A DNA stretch of 64,000 nucleotides from Palsa-506 sp963836355 (GTDB lineage: Bacteria > Actinomycetota > Actinomycetes > Streptosporangiales > Streptosporangiaceae): positions 1,116,001 to 1,180,000 of the forward strand of contig CAWIJO010000002.1 of NCBI GenBank assembly GCA_963836355.1, read 5' to 3'. The first letter of the stretch is position 1. Every line of letters starts with the position of its first letter. The position numbers were made by a program, and so were the translations under genes. Below, one piece after another: positions 44,249 through 52,836 of this stretch. The notes beneath the pieces are model-generated. The model made no database searches and was not told where the DNA came from. It worked only from the letters and a program-made list of their open reading frames with translations.

Positions 44249-47200
44249 GGGGACACCTGCCCGCCGCGCTCGTGCACCGGGCAGCAGGCCGCCACCGGGC
44301 AGACCCGGCAGCCCGGATTGACTTTCGCCTCGAAGACGGAGCCGGCCATCCCGGCCGCTACGGTATCGACGAGTTCCTGCGCCCAGCCCGGGTCCGGATC
44401 CTGCGCCAGCGGACGCTGCCGCTGCACCCTGGCCCGGGTAGCCAGGCCGGCCTTGCCGACCTGGACGAGCTCGGCACCGCCGGGCTCGGTCAGGCCGAGC
44501 GCCTCGAACGCACCGAGCAGGACCGCCAGCTGGTATACGCCGAGCTGCGGATTCCGGTCCAGCTCGCTGTCGGGCGGCTTGCTGGTGCCGGTCTTGAGGT
44601 CGACGATGATCGCCGCGTCGTCGTCGTCGCGCTCCAGCCGGTCGACCCGGCCGGTGATCTCCACCCGGCCGACCCTGACCCGCAGGGCCTGCTCGACGGC
44701 GACAACCTCGCGCGGGTTTGCCCGGTGCCAGTCAAGGAACTTGCGGACCATCCGCTCGGCCTGCGCACGCTGCTTAGAGCTGTACCAGGCGCTGCCGAAG
44801 TCGAGGTGATGCCATATCTCATCGATCCGTTTCGCGATGTCCGCGTCATCCGCGCCGTCGGCGGCCAGCACGGCGGCGGCATGGATCACCGTGCCGAGGT
44901 GCCGGAGCACGCTGGGTGAGCTCGCCCCCGCCGCGGACTCGATCAGCCAGCGGAGCCCGCACTTGGTGAACGACTCGACCTGGGACGGCGACAGCCGCAC
45001 GTCGCCGTCGGTCAGCGCGCCAGGGCCGGACAGCTCGGTCAGGGCATACCACTGCCGCGGGCTTGCCCCGCGCACCCCGGCCGCGGCCAGCCGCGCCAGC
45101 TGCTTGGCCGCGGCCCGGCGCAGCTGCGGCGCGCGGGACCGGTCGGCCGCGGCCCGGCGCAGATCAGCGGTTAGCGCCGACAGCGATAGCCAGCCCCGGC
45201 CGGCCCCGGCCACAAACTCAGCCGCGACGGCGTCACCGGCCAGCTCGGCCAGGAACCGGGACGGCCGCTCTTCGCTGTCGTCGCCGCCTGCCGCCGTGAC
45301 CACCAGTTCCCGGCGGGCCCGGGTGGCTGCCACGTAGAAGAGCCTGCGCTCCTCGCCAAGCAGCTTGGCGCTGAGCGCGGCCGCGGCTTCATCGGCCGCA
45401 GCACGCTCCGAGCCGCCGGATACCGCATCGACAAGTTCGTCCATGCCGAGCAGCGAGCCGCGCATCCGGACATCCGGCCAGCTGCCCTCCTGCACGCCGG
45501 CCACGATGACGAGGTCCCACTCCAGCCCCTTCGACCGGTGCGCGGTGAGCACGGCGACGGCGTCGGACTGCGGGGCCCGCTCGGCCAGCGTGTCGCCCGC
45601 GATCTCCTGTCCGGCCACGCTATCCAGGAATAGCCGCGGTGAGCCGGGCGGGAGCCGGGCGGTGAACCGGCTGGCGGCGTCGAACAGCGCGGCGACGGCA
45701 TCGAGGTCAGCGTCTGCCGCAGCGCCCCGGCTGCCGCCCGCCGCGCTGGCCGCCTGCCAGGCCGCAGCCAGGCCGGAGGCGTCCCACACGGCCCAGAGCA
45801 CCTCATGCGCCGTGCCGGCAGCCGCTGTCCGGCTGGCAAGTTCGAGCAGCGCGGCGACTCGCCGGGCGGCCGCAATCGGCGAGTTCGCGGCGGGTCCCGC
45901 GGTCAGCCGGCCGACATGGCCGGCGGCAAGCCGGCCTGGCCCGCCCGCGGCCTGGTCGCCGCCGAGCCAGCCGGCCAGTTCGCCAGCGCCAGCTCGCGCG
46001 GCCCGGCCAGCGCCGCCGCCAGCGGCTGCGCGGGAGGCTGTTCCCCCGCTGACTCCGCGGCAGAGCGCAGCGCCCGGCTGAGTCGCCGCAGGCCGAGCGC
46101 GTCGGTGCCGCCGAGCGGGCCGGTAAGCAGCTCTGCCGCGGTTTCATCGGTCAGCGCAGCGGGCCGCAGCGCGCAGGTGAGCAGGGTCAGCAAGGGCCGG
46201 GTGCCCGGCTCGGCGGCCAGCGGCAGCTCATCGCCGGCGATCGCCACCGGAACCCCCGCCGCTGCCAGCGCGCGCTGCAGCAAGGGCACCTGCCTGGTCG
46301 CCGACCGGACCAGCACCGCCATCGATGACCAGCGCACGCCGTCCATCAGGTGAGCACGCCGGAGCGTGTCGGCGATGACCGCTGCCTCTTGCGTGGCGCT
46401 GGCGGCGATGATCACTCGCACCTTGCCGGGATCGGCGTCGGCGAGCGGCACCAGCGCCCGGTGGCCCCGTTTAAAATCAAGATCATTAGTACTTTGTGCG
46501 GCGGGAAGCCGCCGGGCAACCCGCCGGGACGCGGCGAGCAGGACTGGCCCGCTGCGGCGGCACGTGCGCAAGGCGATCACCCGCGCGGGCCCTCCATCGG
46601 GGGCGCGGAATCGGTCGGGGAAGCGCAGGATGGCGCGGCTGTCGGCGCCGCGGAAACCGTAGATGGACTGATCCGGATCGCCGACCACGATGAGCTCGCG
46701 GCCATCGCCGGCCAGCGCGTGCAGCAGTTCCTCCTGGGCGGGGTCGGTGTCCTGGTACTCGTCCACCAGAACAAGGTCATAGGCGCGTCGTTCCCGGTCC
46801 CGGACTGCCGACCGGCCGAGCAGGCGGCCGGCGATCCGGACGATCTCGGCATAGTCGTAGGCGGGGACCGGGGCGAGATCGAACCTGGCGGCGTACCGGT
46901 CAAGGAAGCCGCCGGCCGCCTCCCAGTCATCGCGGCCGTGGGCGAGGCCAAGCCGGGCGAGGCCGCGCCCGTCCAGTCCGCGCTCCGCCGCCCGGAGCAG
47001 GAAATCACGCAGCTCGGCGGCGAACCCCCTGGTCGCGAGCGCCGGCCGGAGTCGTTCCGGCCATCCGGTCCCGCGGTCCGCCGCCTCGCCCCGGAGCAAC
47101 CGACGCACCTCGAGCAGCTGCTCAGGGCCGGGCAGCAGCGTGGGAGGCTCCTCGCCGGCCAGCACGAACTCCCGGCGCACCAGCGCATAGGCGTAACTGT

Positions 47201-47537
47201 GGAAAGTGAGGGCAAGCGGCTCCCTGGTAGTCCGGCCGAGCCGCATCGTGATCCGCTCGCGCAGTTCCTCTGCGGCCTTGCGGCTGAAGGTCAGCACGAG
47301 CACCCGGCCGGGGTCGGTCCCGCGGCCGGTGATCCGCCCGGTAACTGTCTCCACGATGGCCGTGGTCTTGCCCGTGCCCGGACCCGCTAGCACCAGCAGC
47401 GGGCCGCCGGAATGGTTGACCACCCGGAGCTGGTCCTGGTCGAGGCTGGGCGGACCTGCCGACGGCACCGGCCGGCGGACCAGACGATAGGCAGGCGGAT
47501 GCATTTCCATGTCAGTACGGCATTCCAGCAGAGCCAT
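44245..47537 (-). CDS. adnA: AdnA-type helicase-nuclease subunit, one frameshift
   Basis: UvrD-like helicase fused to a RecB-like nuclease, about 1097 aa when repaired. N-terminal part (47537-45903): Walker A AGPGTGKTTAIVE, LTFSRKAAEELRERI, LVDEYQDTDPAQEEL, VVGDPDQSIYGFRGAD. C-terminal part (to 44245): VAVLTAHRSKGLEWDLV, RRLFYVAATRARRELV, then the nuclease with VDLKTG and cysteines in FTKCGLRW and CRVCPVAACCPV that suggest an Fe-S cluster. The frame changes near 45980 (in the LALANW/WLGGD area). Total length is one base short of a multiple of three, so one base is missing. Start could also be ATG 47510 or 47504. Confidence 0.87.
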
Positions 47538-47574
47538 CTGACATCCGCCGGATATTGGCGGAGCCGGATGTCAG
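47538..47574. promoter_or_regulatory. Inverted repeat between ATL and adnA
   Basis: CTGACATCCG (47538-47547) and CGGATGTCAG (47565-47574), perfect 10-base arms with a 17-base loop that can itself pair (CCGCC/GGCGG). No U-tract, so it may be an operator or an mRNA processing hairpin rather than a classic terminator. It spans the ATL stop and ends one base before the longest adnA start. Confidence 0.45.
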
Positions 47575-47981
47575 TTCATGCCATCCCAGCGCGCCTGCCG
47601 CATGTCCACCCGGCCGGGGCTGCCATCGCTGGCGGCCCGCATCGGGGTGCCCTCGGCCAGGTAGTTGCGCAGCGCCTCGCGCTCGTGGCCGGCCAGCAGC
47701 GATCCGTCCGCGTGGATCACCCGCCACCAGGCCACGCCGCCGCCCCACAGCGCCATCACCCGGCCGACCTGGCGCGGCCCGCCAGTGCCCAGGTAGTCGG
47801 CGATGTCTCCGTAGGACATGACGCGGCCGGGCGGTATCGCCTCCGCCACGTCGAGCACACGGCTGGCGAACTCGCCCGGCATCCCGGCTTGGGCCGGCGC
47901 TGGCTCCCGGTCACTCGCCAGCCGGGACCGGCCAGGTGCGGCGGGCGTCCGGCCGGATGCCTCGGGCATCCGGCCGGTCAT
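47571..47981 (-). CDS. Alkyltransferase-like protein (ATL, MGMT family)
   Basis: 136-aa protein with the DNA-binding domain of O6-alkylguanine-DNA alkyltransferase: RVMSYGDIADYLGTGGPRQVGRVMALWGGGVAWWRVIHADG. The usual acceptor motif PCHRV reads AWWRV, with Trp in place of the reactive Cys. It therefore cannot dealkylate; ATL proteins flag O6-alkylguanine for nucleotide excision repair. ATG 47981 overlaps the mycosin stop by four bases, giving a low-complexity 30-residue leader; a shorter start at about 47882 (MPGEFASRV) is possible. Confidence 0.82.
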   Translation of the reverse strand: MTGRMPEASGRTPAAPGRSRLASDREPAPAQAGMPGEFASRVLDVAEAIPPGRVMSYGDIADYLGTGGPRQVGRVMALWGGGVAWWRVIHADGSLLAGHEREALRNYLAEGTPMRAASDGSPGRVDMRQARWDGMN

Positions 47982-49441
47982 TCTGCCTCGCCCGGGCCGG
48001 CTGTCGGCTGGCCATTCCCGGCCGGTCCCTGGCCGGGAATGGCCGACGGCTCGTCCTGAGCGGCTGGCACCGCGTCCTGAGCGGCCGACAGGTCGTCCTG
48101 GCCGGCCGACGGCCCGCCAGGCCCGGCCGATGGCTCGGCATACCTGGCCGGCAGCTGGCCGGGCGGGGCCGCGATTCCGGCTAGCCCAGCCGCAGCCAAC
48201 CGTGCCTCGCGCGTCCGGCCCAGCACGAGTCGGCTGGCAGCGGCCGCCGTCAGCGCCAGGCAGCCGATCGCGAGCAGGCAGAAGAGCATGAGCTGACTAA
48301 TGCCGCGCGGCCGGACCGGAGGCGGCGGGATCGCCGCCGGGCCGCCGCCGAAATGGCTGGCCGAGCGGACGCCAAATCCGCCGGGAGCGTAAGCGGTGAG
48401 GCGCGCCGCGGCAGTGAGCGCGTCCGCTGCGTCGACTGTTCCGAAGCCGACCCGGTCGTCGTATCCGCCAGGCGGCCGGTCGCGCGTGCTGGAGGTGATG
48501 GCCCGGATGATGAGGGCCGGTGACAGCCGCGGGTAAGCCGACTTGATCAGCGCAGCCACCCCTGACGTCAGCGCGCACGCCGGGCTGGTGCCGCTGACCA
48601 GCCAATACTGTCCGTCCCTGCCCTGCGCCGGGACCTGCGCGCCGGGCGCGGCCACCTGGACGGAGAGGTTGTCGCTGGAGAAGCTAGCCGGATTGCCGGA
48701 CCGGTCTACCGCTGCGACCCCGAGCACCCCGGGATAGTCCGCGGGGAACGAGTAGGGCGCGTGCGCCCGCGCCTGGTCGCTCTGGGCGTCGCCCGAATTG
48801 CCGGAGGACGCGATCACCACGACCTTGTGCTCCAGCGCATTCTGCAGCGCCGCCCGGACGACCCGGCTTGACGAGCCGTAGCCAAGCGACATGCTGATGA
48901 CGCCGGCCCGGTGCGCGACCGCATACTTGATGGCCGCTGCCAGCGCACGCTGGCCGCGGCCGGAGGGCTCACGCTCGTACTTCGCGAAAGCGGGATCCTT
49001 CTTGTCGGGAAGCACGCGGATCGACAGCACGCGGGCCTTCGGCGCCACGCCGCTGATCCCGCTACCGCCGTCGTGGCCGTGACCGGCGATCAGGGAGGCC
49101 ATCCAGGTTCCGTGCATGCCCCAGTTGGGATCCGAGGGCTTGGTGCTGACGCCGCTGAAGTCAGGACCAGTGATGACGGAACCGGCCAGATCGGACACGG
49201 CGGGCTCGACTCCGCTGTCGATGACAGCCACCCGCACGCCCTGCCCCTGGCTCTTCGGCCAGGCCGCTGGCGCGTTGACTGCGTCGAGCACCCACTGCTG
49301 CGCGTCGCGCACGCTGTCGGCCTTGGCGGGGCCTGCCGGGCCGGCCACCCCGATAGCGCTGGCCGCCGCCAGCGCCAGCAGGCAGCCGAGAGACCGCCGC
49401 CAGCCAGCCGGGCGCCCGGTCAGTAGCCGGACGCTCAGCAT
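47978..49441 (-). CDS. mycP: Mycosin-like membrane-anchored subtilisin (S8) protease
   Basis: 487-aa serine protease. A signal sequence (LGCLLALAAASAIGVAGPAGPAKA) precedes the subtilase domain with Asp in VAVIDSGV, His in WGMHGTWMASLIAGHG and Ser in SGTSPACALTSGVAALI. The oxyanion Asn is in ASSGNSGD. A C-terminal TM helix (LMLFCLLAIGCLALTAAAAS) and a Pro/Ala tail complete the type VII secretion mycosin layout. No esx, ecc or PE/PPE genes are in the window. It overlaps the upstream membrane protein gene by seven bases (ATGCTGA). Confidence 0.82.
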   Translation of the reverse strand: MLSVRLLTGRPAGWRRSLGCLLALAAASAIGVAGPAGPAKADSVRDAQQWVLDAVNAPAAWPKSQGQGVRVAVIDSGVEPAVSDLAGSVITGPDFSGVSTKPSDPNWGMHGTWMASLIAGHGHDGGSGISGVAPKARVLSIRVLPDKKDPAFAKYEREPSGRGQRALAAAIKYAVAHRAGVISMSLGYGSSSRVVRAALQNALEHKVVVIASSGNSGDAQSDQARAHAPYSFPADYPGVLGVAAVDRSGNPASFSSDNLSVQVAAPGAQVPAQGRDGQYWLVSGTSPACALTSGVAALIKSAYPRLSPALIIRAITSSTRDRPPGGYDDRVGFGTVDAADALTAAARLTAYAPGGFGVRSASHFGGGPAAIPPPPVRPRGISQLMLFCLLAIGCLALTAAAASRLVLGRTREARLAAAGLAGIAAPPGQLPARYAEPSAGPGGPSAGQDDLSAAQDAVPAAQDEPSAIPGQGPAGNGQPTAGPGEAE

Positions 49442-50301
49442 CCGGGCGCTCCCGGGCAGGCTGGCGGTGACGGCAGCGCGCCGAGCGGGCCACTGACAGC
49501 ATCCGCGACGCCGTTGGCGAGGCTGGCCATCTCGTCCTGTGCGTAGGCATCGGACGACACCGCTACCCGCGGCCTGTCATCGGCGTAGCCGGCCACGGAC
49601 ATGACCAGATAGGGTCCGGCCGCGACGGCGTAGGACAACTGCCGCTGCGCCAGCCCGAAGTCCGCGGTTAGCGTGTTAGCGAAGGCGAGCGGCCGGACGC
49701 CGGACCGCAATCTGTGCCGGGAAGGGAGCGCTCGGATCGACGCCGCGGTGGCGGCCGTGCCCGGCAGTACCGCCACGCCGACCGTTACGACCAGGCTTCC
49801 GGTTGCGTCGACGTAGGTCGCCCGGAGCATTGCCGCGCAGCCATGCCGGCTGAGCACAGCGGCGGCCGCCCGGTCCGCGCCCACCGTGCAGCCTGCCCGC
49901 CGGGCGATCCCGACCCGGCGGGCCCGCAGCGGCAGGCCTGCCGGTCCGGCCAACGCATAACTGGGCAACTGGTAAGTGACTGCCGCCGGGAAGATTCTCG
50001 CGGCGGGCGTCGCGCGCCAGCGCCGAGCCGATTCCCAGGCCATGATCTGCTGCTGCTGCGCGGCGCTGAACCGGCGGGGCAGCACCTGGATGGCGATGCC
50101 AGCCGCCGAGGCTGCCAGGCCGACCAGCCCGAGCACCATGGCGGTCACGGTCAGCCAAGAGCGCAGCGTGCTATGGCCAGCGGGCGGCGCCGGCGGCGCG
50201 GCGGGACCGGGGTCAGGATCGGGATCGGCAGGCCCGGAACTCTGACCGCCCGGAGCAATCTGCACCGGCATGCTACTTTCGCCCGGGTTTTCCGGTTGCA
50301 T
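49435..50301 (-). CDS. Single-pass membrane protein upstream of mycosin
   Basis: 288-aa protein: Pro/Gly/Asp-rich cytoplasmic start, one TM helix (WLTVTAMVLGLVGLAASAAGIAIQVL) and an extracytoplasmic domain with cysteines in RRAGCTVGAD and RHGCAAML and a C-terminal PACPGAPGC. Its overlap with mycP and its topology suggest a partner or accessory protein; similar membrane proteins accompany mycosin-like genes in actinomycetes. Start ATG 50301; GTG 50307 and ATG about 50271 are alternatives. Confidence 0.65.
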   Translation of the reverse strand: MQPENPGESSMPVQIAPGGQSSGPADPDPDPGPAAPPAPPAGHSTLRSWLTVTAMVLGLVGLAASAAGIAIQVLPRRFSAAQQQQIMAWESARRWRATPAARIFPAAVTYQLPSYALAGPAGLPLRARRVGIARRAGCTVGADRAAAAVLSRHGCAAMLRATYVDATGSLVVTVGVAVLPGTAATAASIRALPSRHRLRSGVRPLAFANTLTADFGLAQRQLSYAVAAGPYLVMSVAGYADDRPRVAVSSDAYAQDEMASLANGVADAVSGPLGALPSPPACPGAPGC

Positions 50302-50373
50302 GGCCACACCGGAATGTTACGGCCTGTGGTAACCGACCTGGCGGTTCAGCCATCAGGTTCGCGCCAGGACTGG

Positions 50374-51552
50374 TCAGTAAGCCGGCAGTGACGGATCAAC
50401 CTGGCTGATCCACGCAAGGACACCTCCGCCCACATGGGCCGCGTCCGTAAAGCCAGCGTTCTTTACGACTGCCAGGCACTCAGCGCTCCGGACACCGCTC
50501 TTGCAGTGCAGCACAACCCGCTTGTCCTGCGGGAGGCGCTCGAGCGCAGCTCCGGAAAGGAACTGATCCTTCGGGATCAGCACCGCCCCGGGAATGGAGA
50601 CGATCTCGTATTCGTTCGGCTCCCGGACGTCGATCAGGAAGATGTCATCGCCCTGGTCAAGCATCTCCTTGAGCTCGGTGGCCGTGATCGTCGAACCCGC
50701 AGCTGCCTGCTGCGCGTCTTCGGAGACCGTCCCGCAGAACGCGTCGTAGTCGATCAGGCCCGTGATCGTCGGGTTCTTGCCGCATACGGGGCATTCCGGA
50801 TCCTTTCTGACCCGGACCGTCCGGTAGCTCATCTCCAGTGCGTCGTAGATCATCAGCCGCCCGGCGAGCGAGTCGCCTATCCCGACGATGAGCTTGATCG
50901 CCTCATTGACCTGAATGGAACCGATCGAGGCGCAGAGCACGCCGAGAACGCCGCCTTCCGCGCACGACGGCACCATCCCGGGTGGCGGCGGCTCCGGATA
51001 CAGGCAGCGGTAGCACGGGCCATGCTCAGCCCAGAAGACGCTGGCCTGACCGTCAAAGCGGTAGATAGATCCCCACACGTAGGGCTTGCCCAGCAGTACG
51101 CAAGCGTCATTAACCAGATAACGGGTCGCGAAGTTGTCAGTGCCATCGACGATCAGGTCGTACTGGGCGAAAATCTCGAGCGCGTTGTCCGAATCGAGCT
51201 GCTCCGCATGCACGATAACGCTGACGTAGGGGTTAATCTCCTTGATGCTGTCGCGCGCTGACTCGGCCTTTGGCCTGCCGATATCGGACTGGCCGTGGAT
51301 GATCTGGCGCTGCAGGTTCGACTCGTCCACGACATCGAAATCGATGACTCCGAGGGTGCCGACGCCGGCCGCCGCCAGGTACAGCAGCGCCGGGGATCCC
51401 AGCCCGCCGGCCCCGACGCACAGCACCTTCGCGTTCTTCAGGCGCTTCTGCCCGGTCATTCCCACATCGGGAATGATCAGGTGACGTGAGTACCGCCTGA
51501 CCTCATCGACGCTGAGGTCGGCGGCGGGCGTGACCAGGGGCGGCAGCGACAC
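50374..51552 (-). CDS. moeZ: Adenylyltransferase/sulfurtransferase MoeZ
   Basis: 392-aa two-domain enzyme that adenylates and then thiolates the C-terminus of ubiquitin-like sulfur carriers (MoaD, ThiS, CysO). The E1-like domain has the nucleotide loop GAGGLGSPALLYLAAAG, RQIIHGQSDIG, DGTDNFATRYLVND, and zinc cysteines CYRC and CPVCG. The C-terminal rhodanese domain (about 285-390) has DVREPNEYEIVSIPGA and the persulfide Cys in VVLHCKSGVRS. GTG 51552 follows GGAGAAGAAA and gives the standard MoeZ length; upstream frame to 51708 is low-complexity. Confidence 0.93.
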   Translation of the reverse strand: MSLPPLVTPAADLSVDEVRRYSRHLIIPDVGMTGQKRLKNAKVLCVGAGGLGSPALLYLAAAGVGTLGVIDFDVVDESNLQRQIIHGQSDIGRPKAESARDSIKEINPYVSVIVHAEQLDSDNALEIFAQYDLIVDGTDNFATRYLVNDACVLLGKPYVWGSIYRFDGQASVFWAEHGPCYRCLYPEPPPPGMVPSCAEGGVLGVLCASIGSIQVNEAIKLIVGIGDSLAGRLMIYDALEMSYRTVRVRKDPECPVCGKNPTITGLIDYDAFCGTVSEDAQQAAAGSTITATELKEMLDQGDDIFLIDVREPNEYEIVSIPGAVLIPKDQFLSGAALERLPQDKRVVLHCKSGVRSAECLAVVKNAGFTDAAHVGGGVLAWISQVDPSLPAY

Positions 51553-51881
51553 TTTCTTCTCCAGTTGGCAGATGGCGTTGTTCCAGTCTCCACCGTGTCT
51601 GAACCCGCCAGGCAGCCCTGGCATTCCGGCTCCGGCACGCTGGCATTCCGGTTCCCGGCACTCCGGTATTCGGGCTCCGGCCGACTGGGGCGGCTCCGGA
51701 TCCTGCACTGCAAGGTGATCACCGCCCGGCTGCGTGAGAATGTCACAGGCGGCAGGTACAACTCAGGCAAGCCGGAAAACGGGTGCCTCCGGGGGCCTGG
51801 TCTGGCAGGCGGCAAGTAAGCCCATCCGGTCAGCGGCCAGCGGGCCGGCAGCCGGCGATTCGCGTGCTTCCCGGAGGTCAG

Positions 51882-52715
51882 ATGTCAACGGAATTCCCAG
51901 GCTCAGCAGGTATGCGGCCCACGCCCGGCAAGCGGGACGACGCGGCGGCCTTACCCGGCGCGGCGGTGGTGCTCCCGCTAGCTCCCGGCATCATCCGCCG
52001 GCAGCGGCCGCGGCGGCCGGGCCCGGGCCCGCTGCCCGATGCGGTAGCACTCGCCATGGCGGTCAGGATGCTTGCGATCCCCGACTCGGCGCCACCCTAC
52101 GACGATGAGGCCAGTGCCGGCGGGGAGGCCAGTGCGGGCGGGGAGGCCAGTGCGGGCGGGCCCGCGCCCACGGCTGCCACCGGGATGCTGTCCTGCCCGG
52201 CCGAAGCGGCACAGGCCGCCGAAGCGGCACAGGCCGCCGAAGCGGCGCAGGCGACTGGGCCGACGCCGAACGGACCAAGGCCGCCGGCCGCCGAAGCCGC
52301 GCAGGTGACTAGGCCGAAGCCGAACGGACCAGGGCAGGCGTCAGCCGCGGCGGGCCCGCGCCCCCGGATCCCGGCGGCATCACCCGGCTGGCCGGGCAAG
52401 TTCGCCCAGGTGCTAGCGGAGACCCTGGCCGGCGCCCGGCCGGCGCGCCAGATCGCGCCATGGACTACCGATCGCGCGCGCCGGCATATCCAGCGCCTTG
52501 GGCCGCTGCTCGCCGCGGGCGACCAACCCCGGGTACGCCGCGTCGTCACTTTCCGGCCGACCGCCGACGTTGTCGAGATGACGGTGATCGTCGGCGTCGG
52601 CCAGCGGGTGCGTGCGCTGGCCGTCCGGCTTGAGCGGGACGGCCCGCGGCCGGCCAGCCCAGGGCGAGACGCGCAGGCCGCCGGATGGGTGTGCACGGTC
52701 GTCGAGGCCGCCTGA
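51882..52715 (+). CDS. Rv3235-family protein
   Basis: 277-aa protein, probably cytosolic. The C-terminal 100 residues (KFAQVLAETLAGARPARQIAPWTT...RRVVTFRPTADVVEMTVIVGVGQRVRALAVRLE) match the Rv3235-like/DUF6459 family found beside secA in actinomycetes. The N-terminal half is low-complexity with EASAGG (three copies) and AEAAQA (three copies) repeats. ATG 51882 follows GGAGG. It converges on secA. Confidence 0.75.
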   Translation: MSTEFPGSAGMRPTPGKRDDAAALPGAAVVLPLAPGIIRRQRPRRPGPGPLPDAVALAMAVRMLAIPDSAPPYDDEASAGGEASAGGEASAGGPAPTAATGMLSCPAEAAQAAEAAQAAEAAQATGPTPNGPRPPAAEAAQVTRPKPNGPGQASAAAGPRPRIPAASPGWPGKFAQVLAETLAGARPARQIAPWTTDRARRHIQRLGPLLAAGDQPRVRRVVTFRPTADVVEMTVIVGVGQRVRALAVRLERDGPRPASPGRDAQAAGWVCTVVEAA

Positions 52716-52731
52716 CCCAGGCGCTACTTTT

Positions 52732-52783
52732 CATGATCACGGATGATCCACGCACTGAAACCCCCGAATCATCCGTGATCATG
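52732..52783. terminator. Perfect hairpin between convergent Rv3235-family and secA genes
   Basis: CATGATCACGGATGAT (52732-52747) and ATCATCCGTGATCATG (52768-52783): 16-base perfect arms, 20-base loop, 17 bp after the Rv3235-family stop and 54 bp from the secA stop. Preceded by TTTT on the plus strand. Likely a two-way terminator; a related imperfect element is at 7678-7733. Confidence 0.65.
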
Positions 52784-52836
52784 TGCGGCTTGCCTCTTGC
52801 AGTGGCCCGCCGTCCGGGGCGGCCCGCCGTCCAGGG

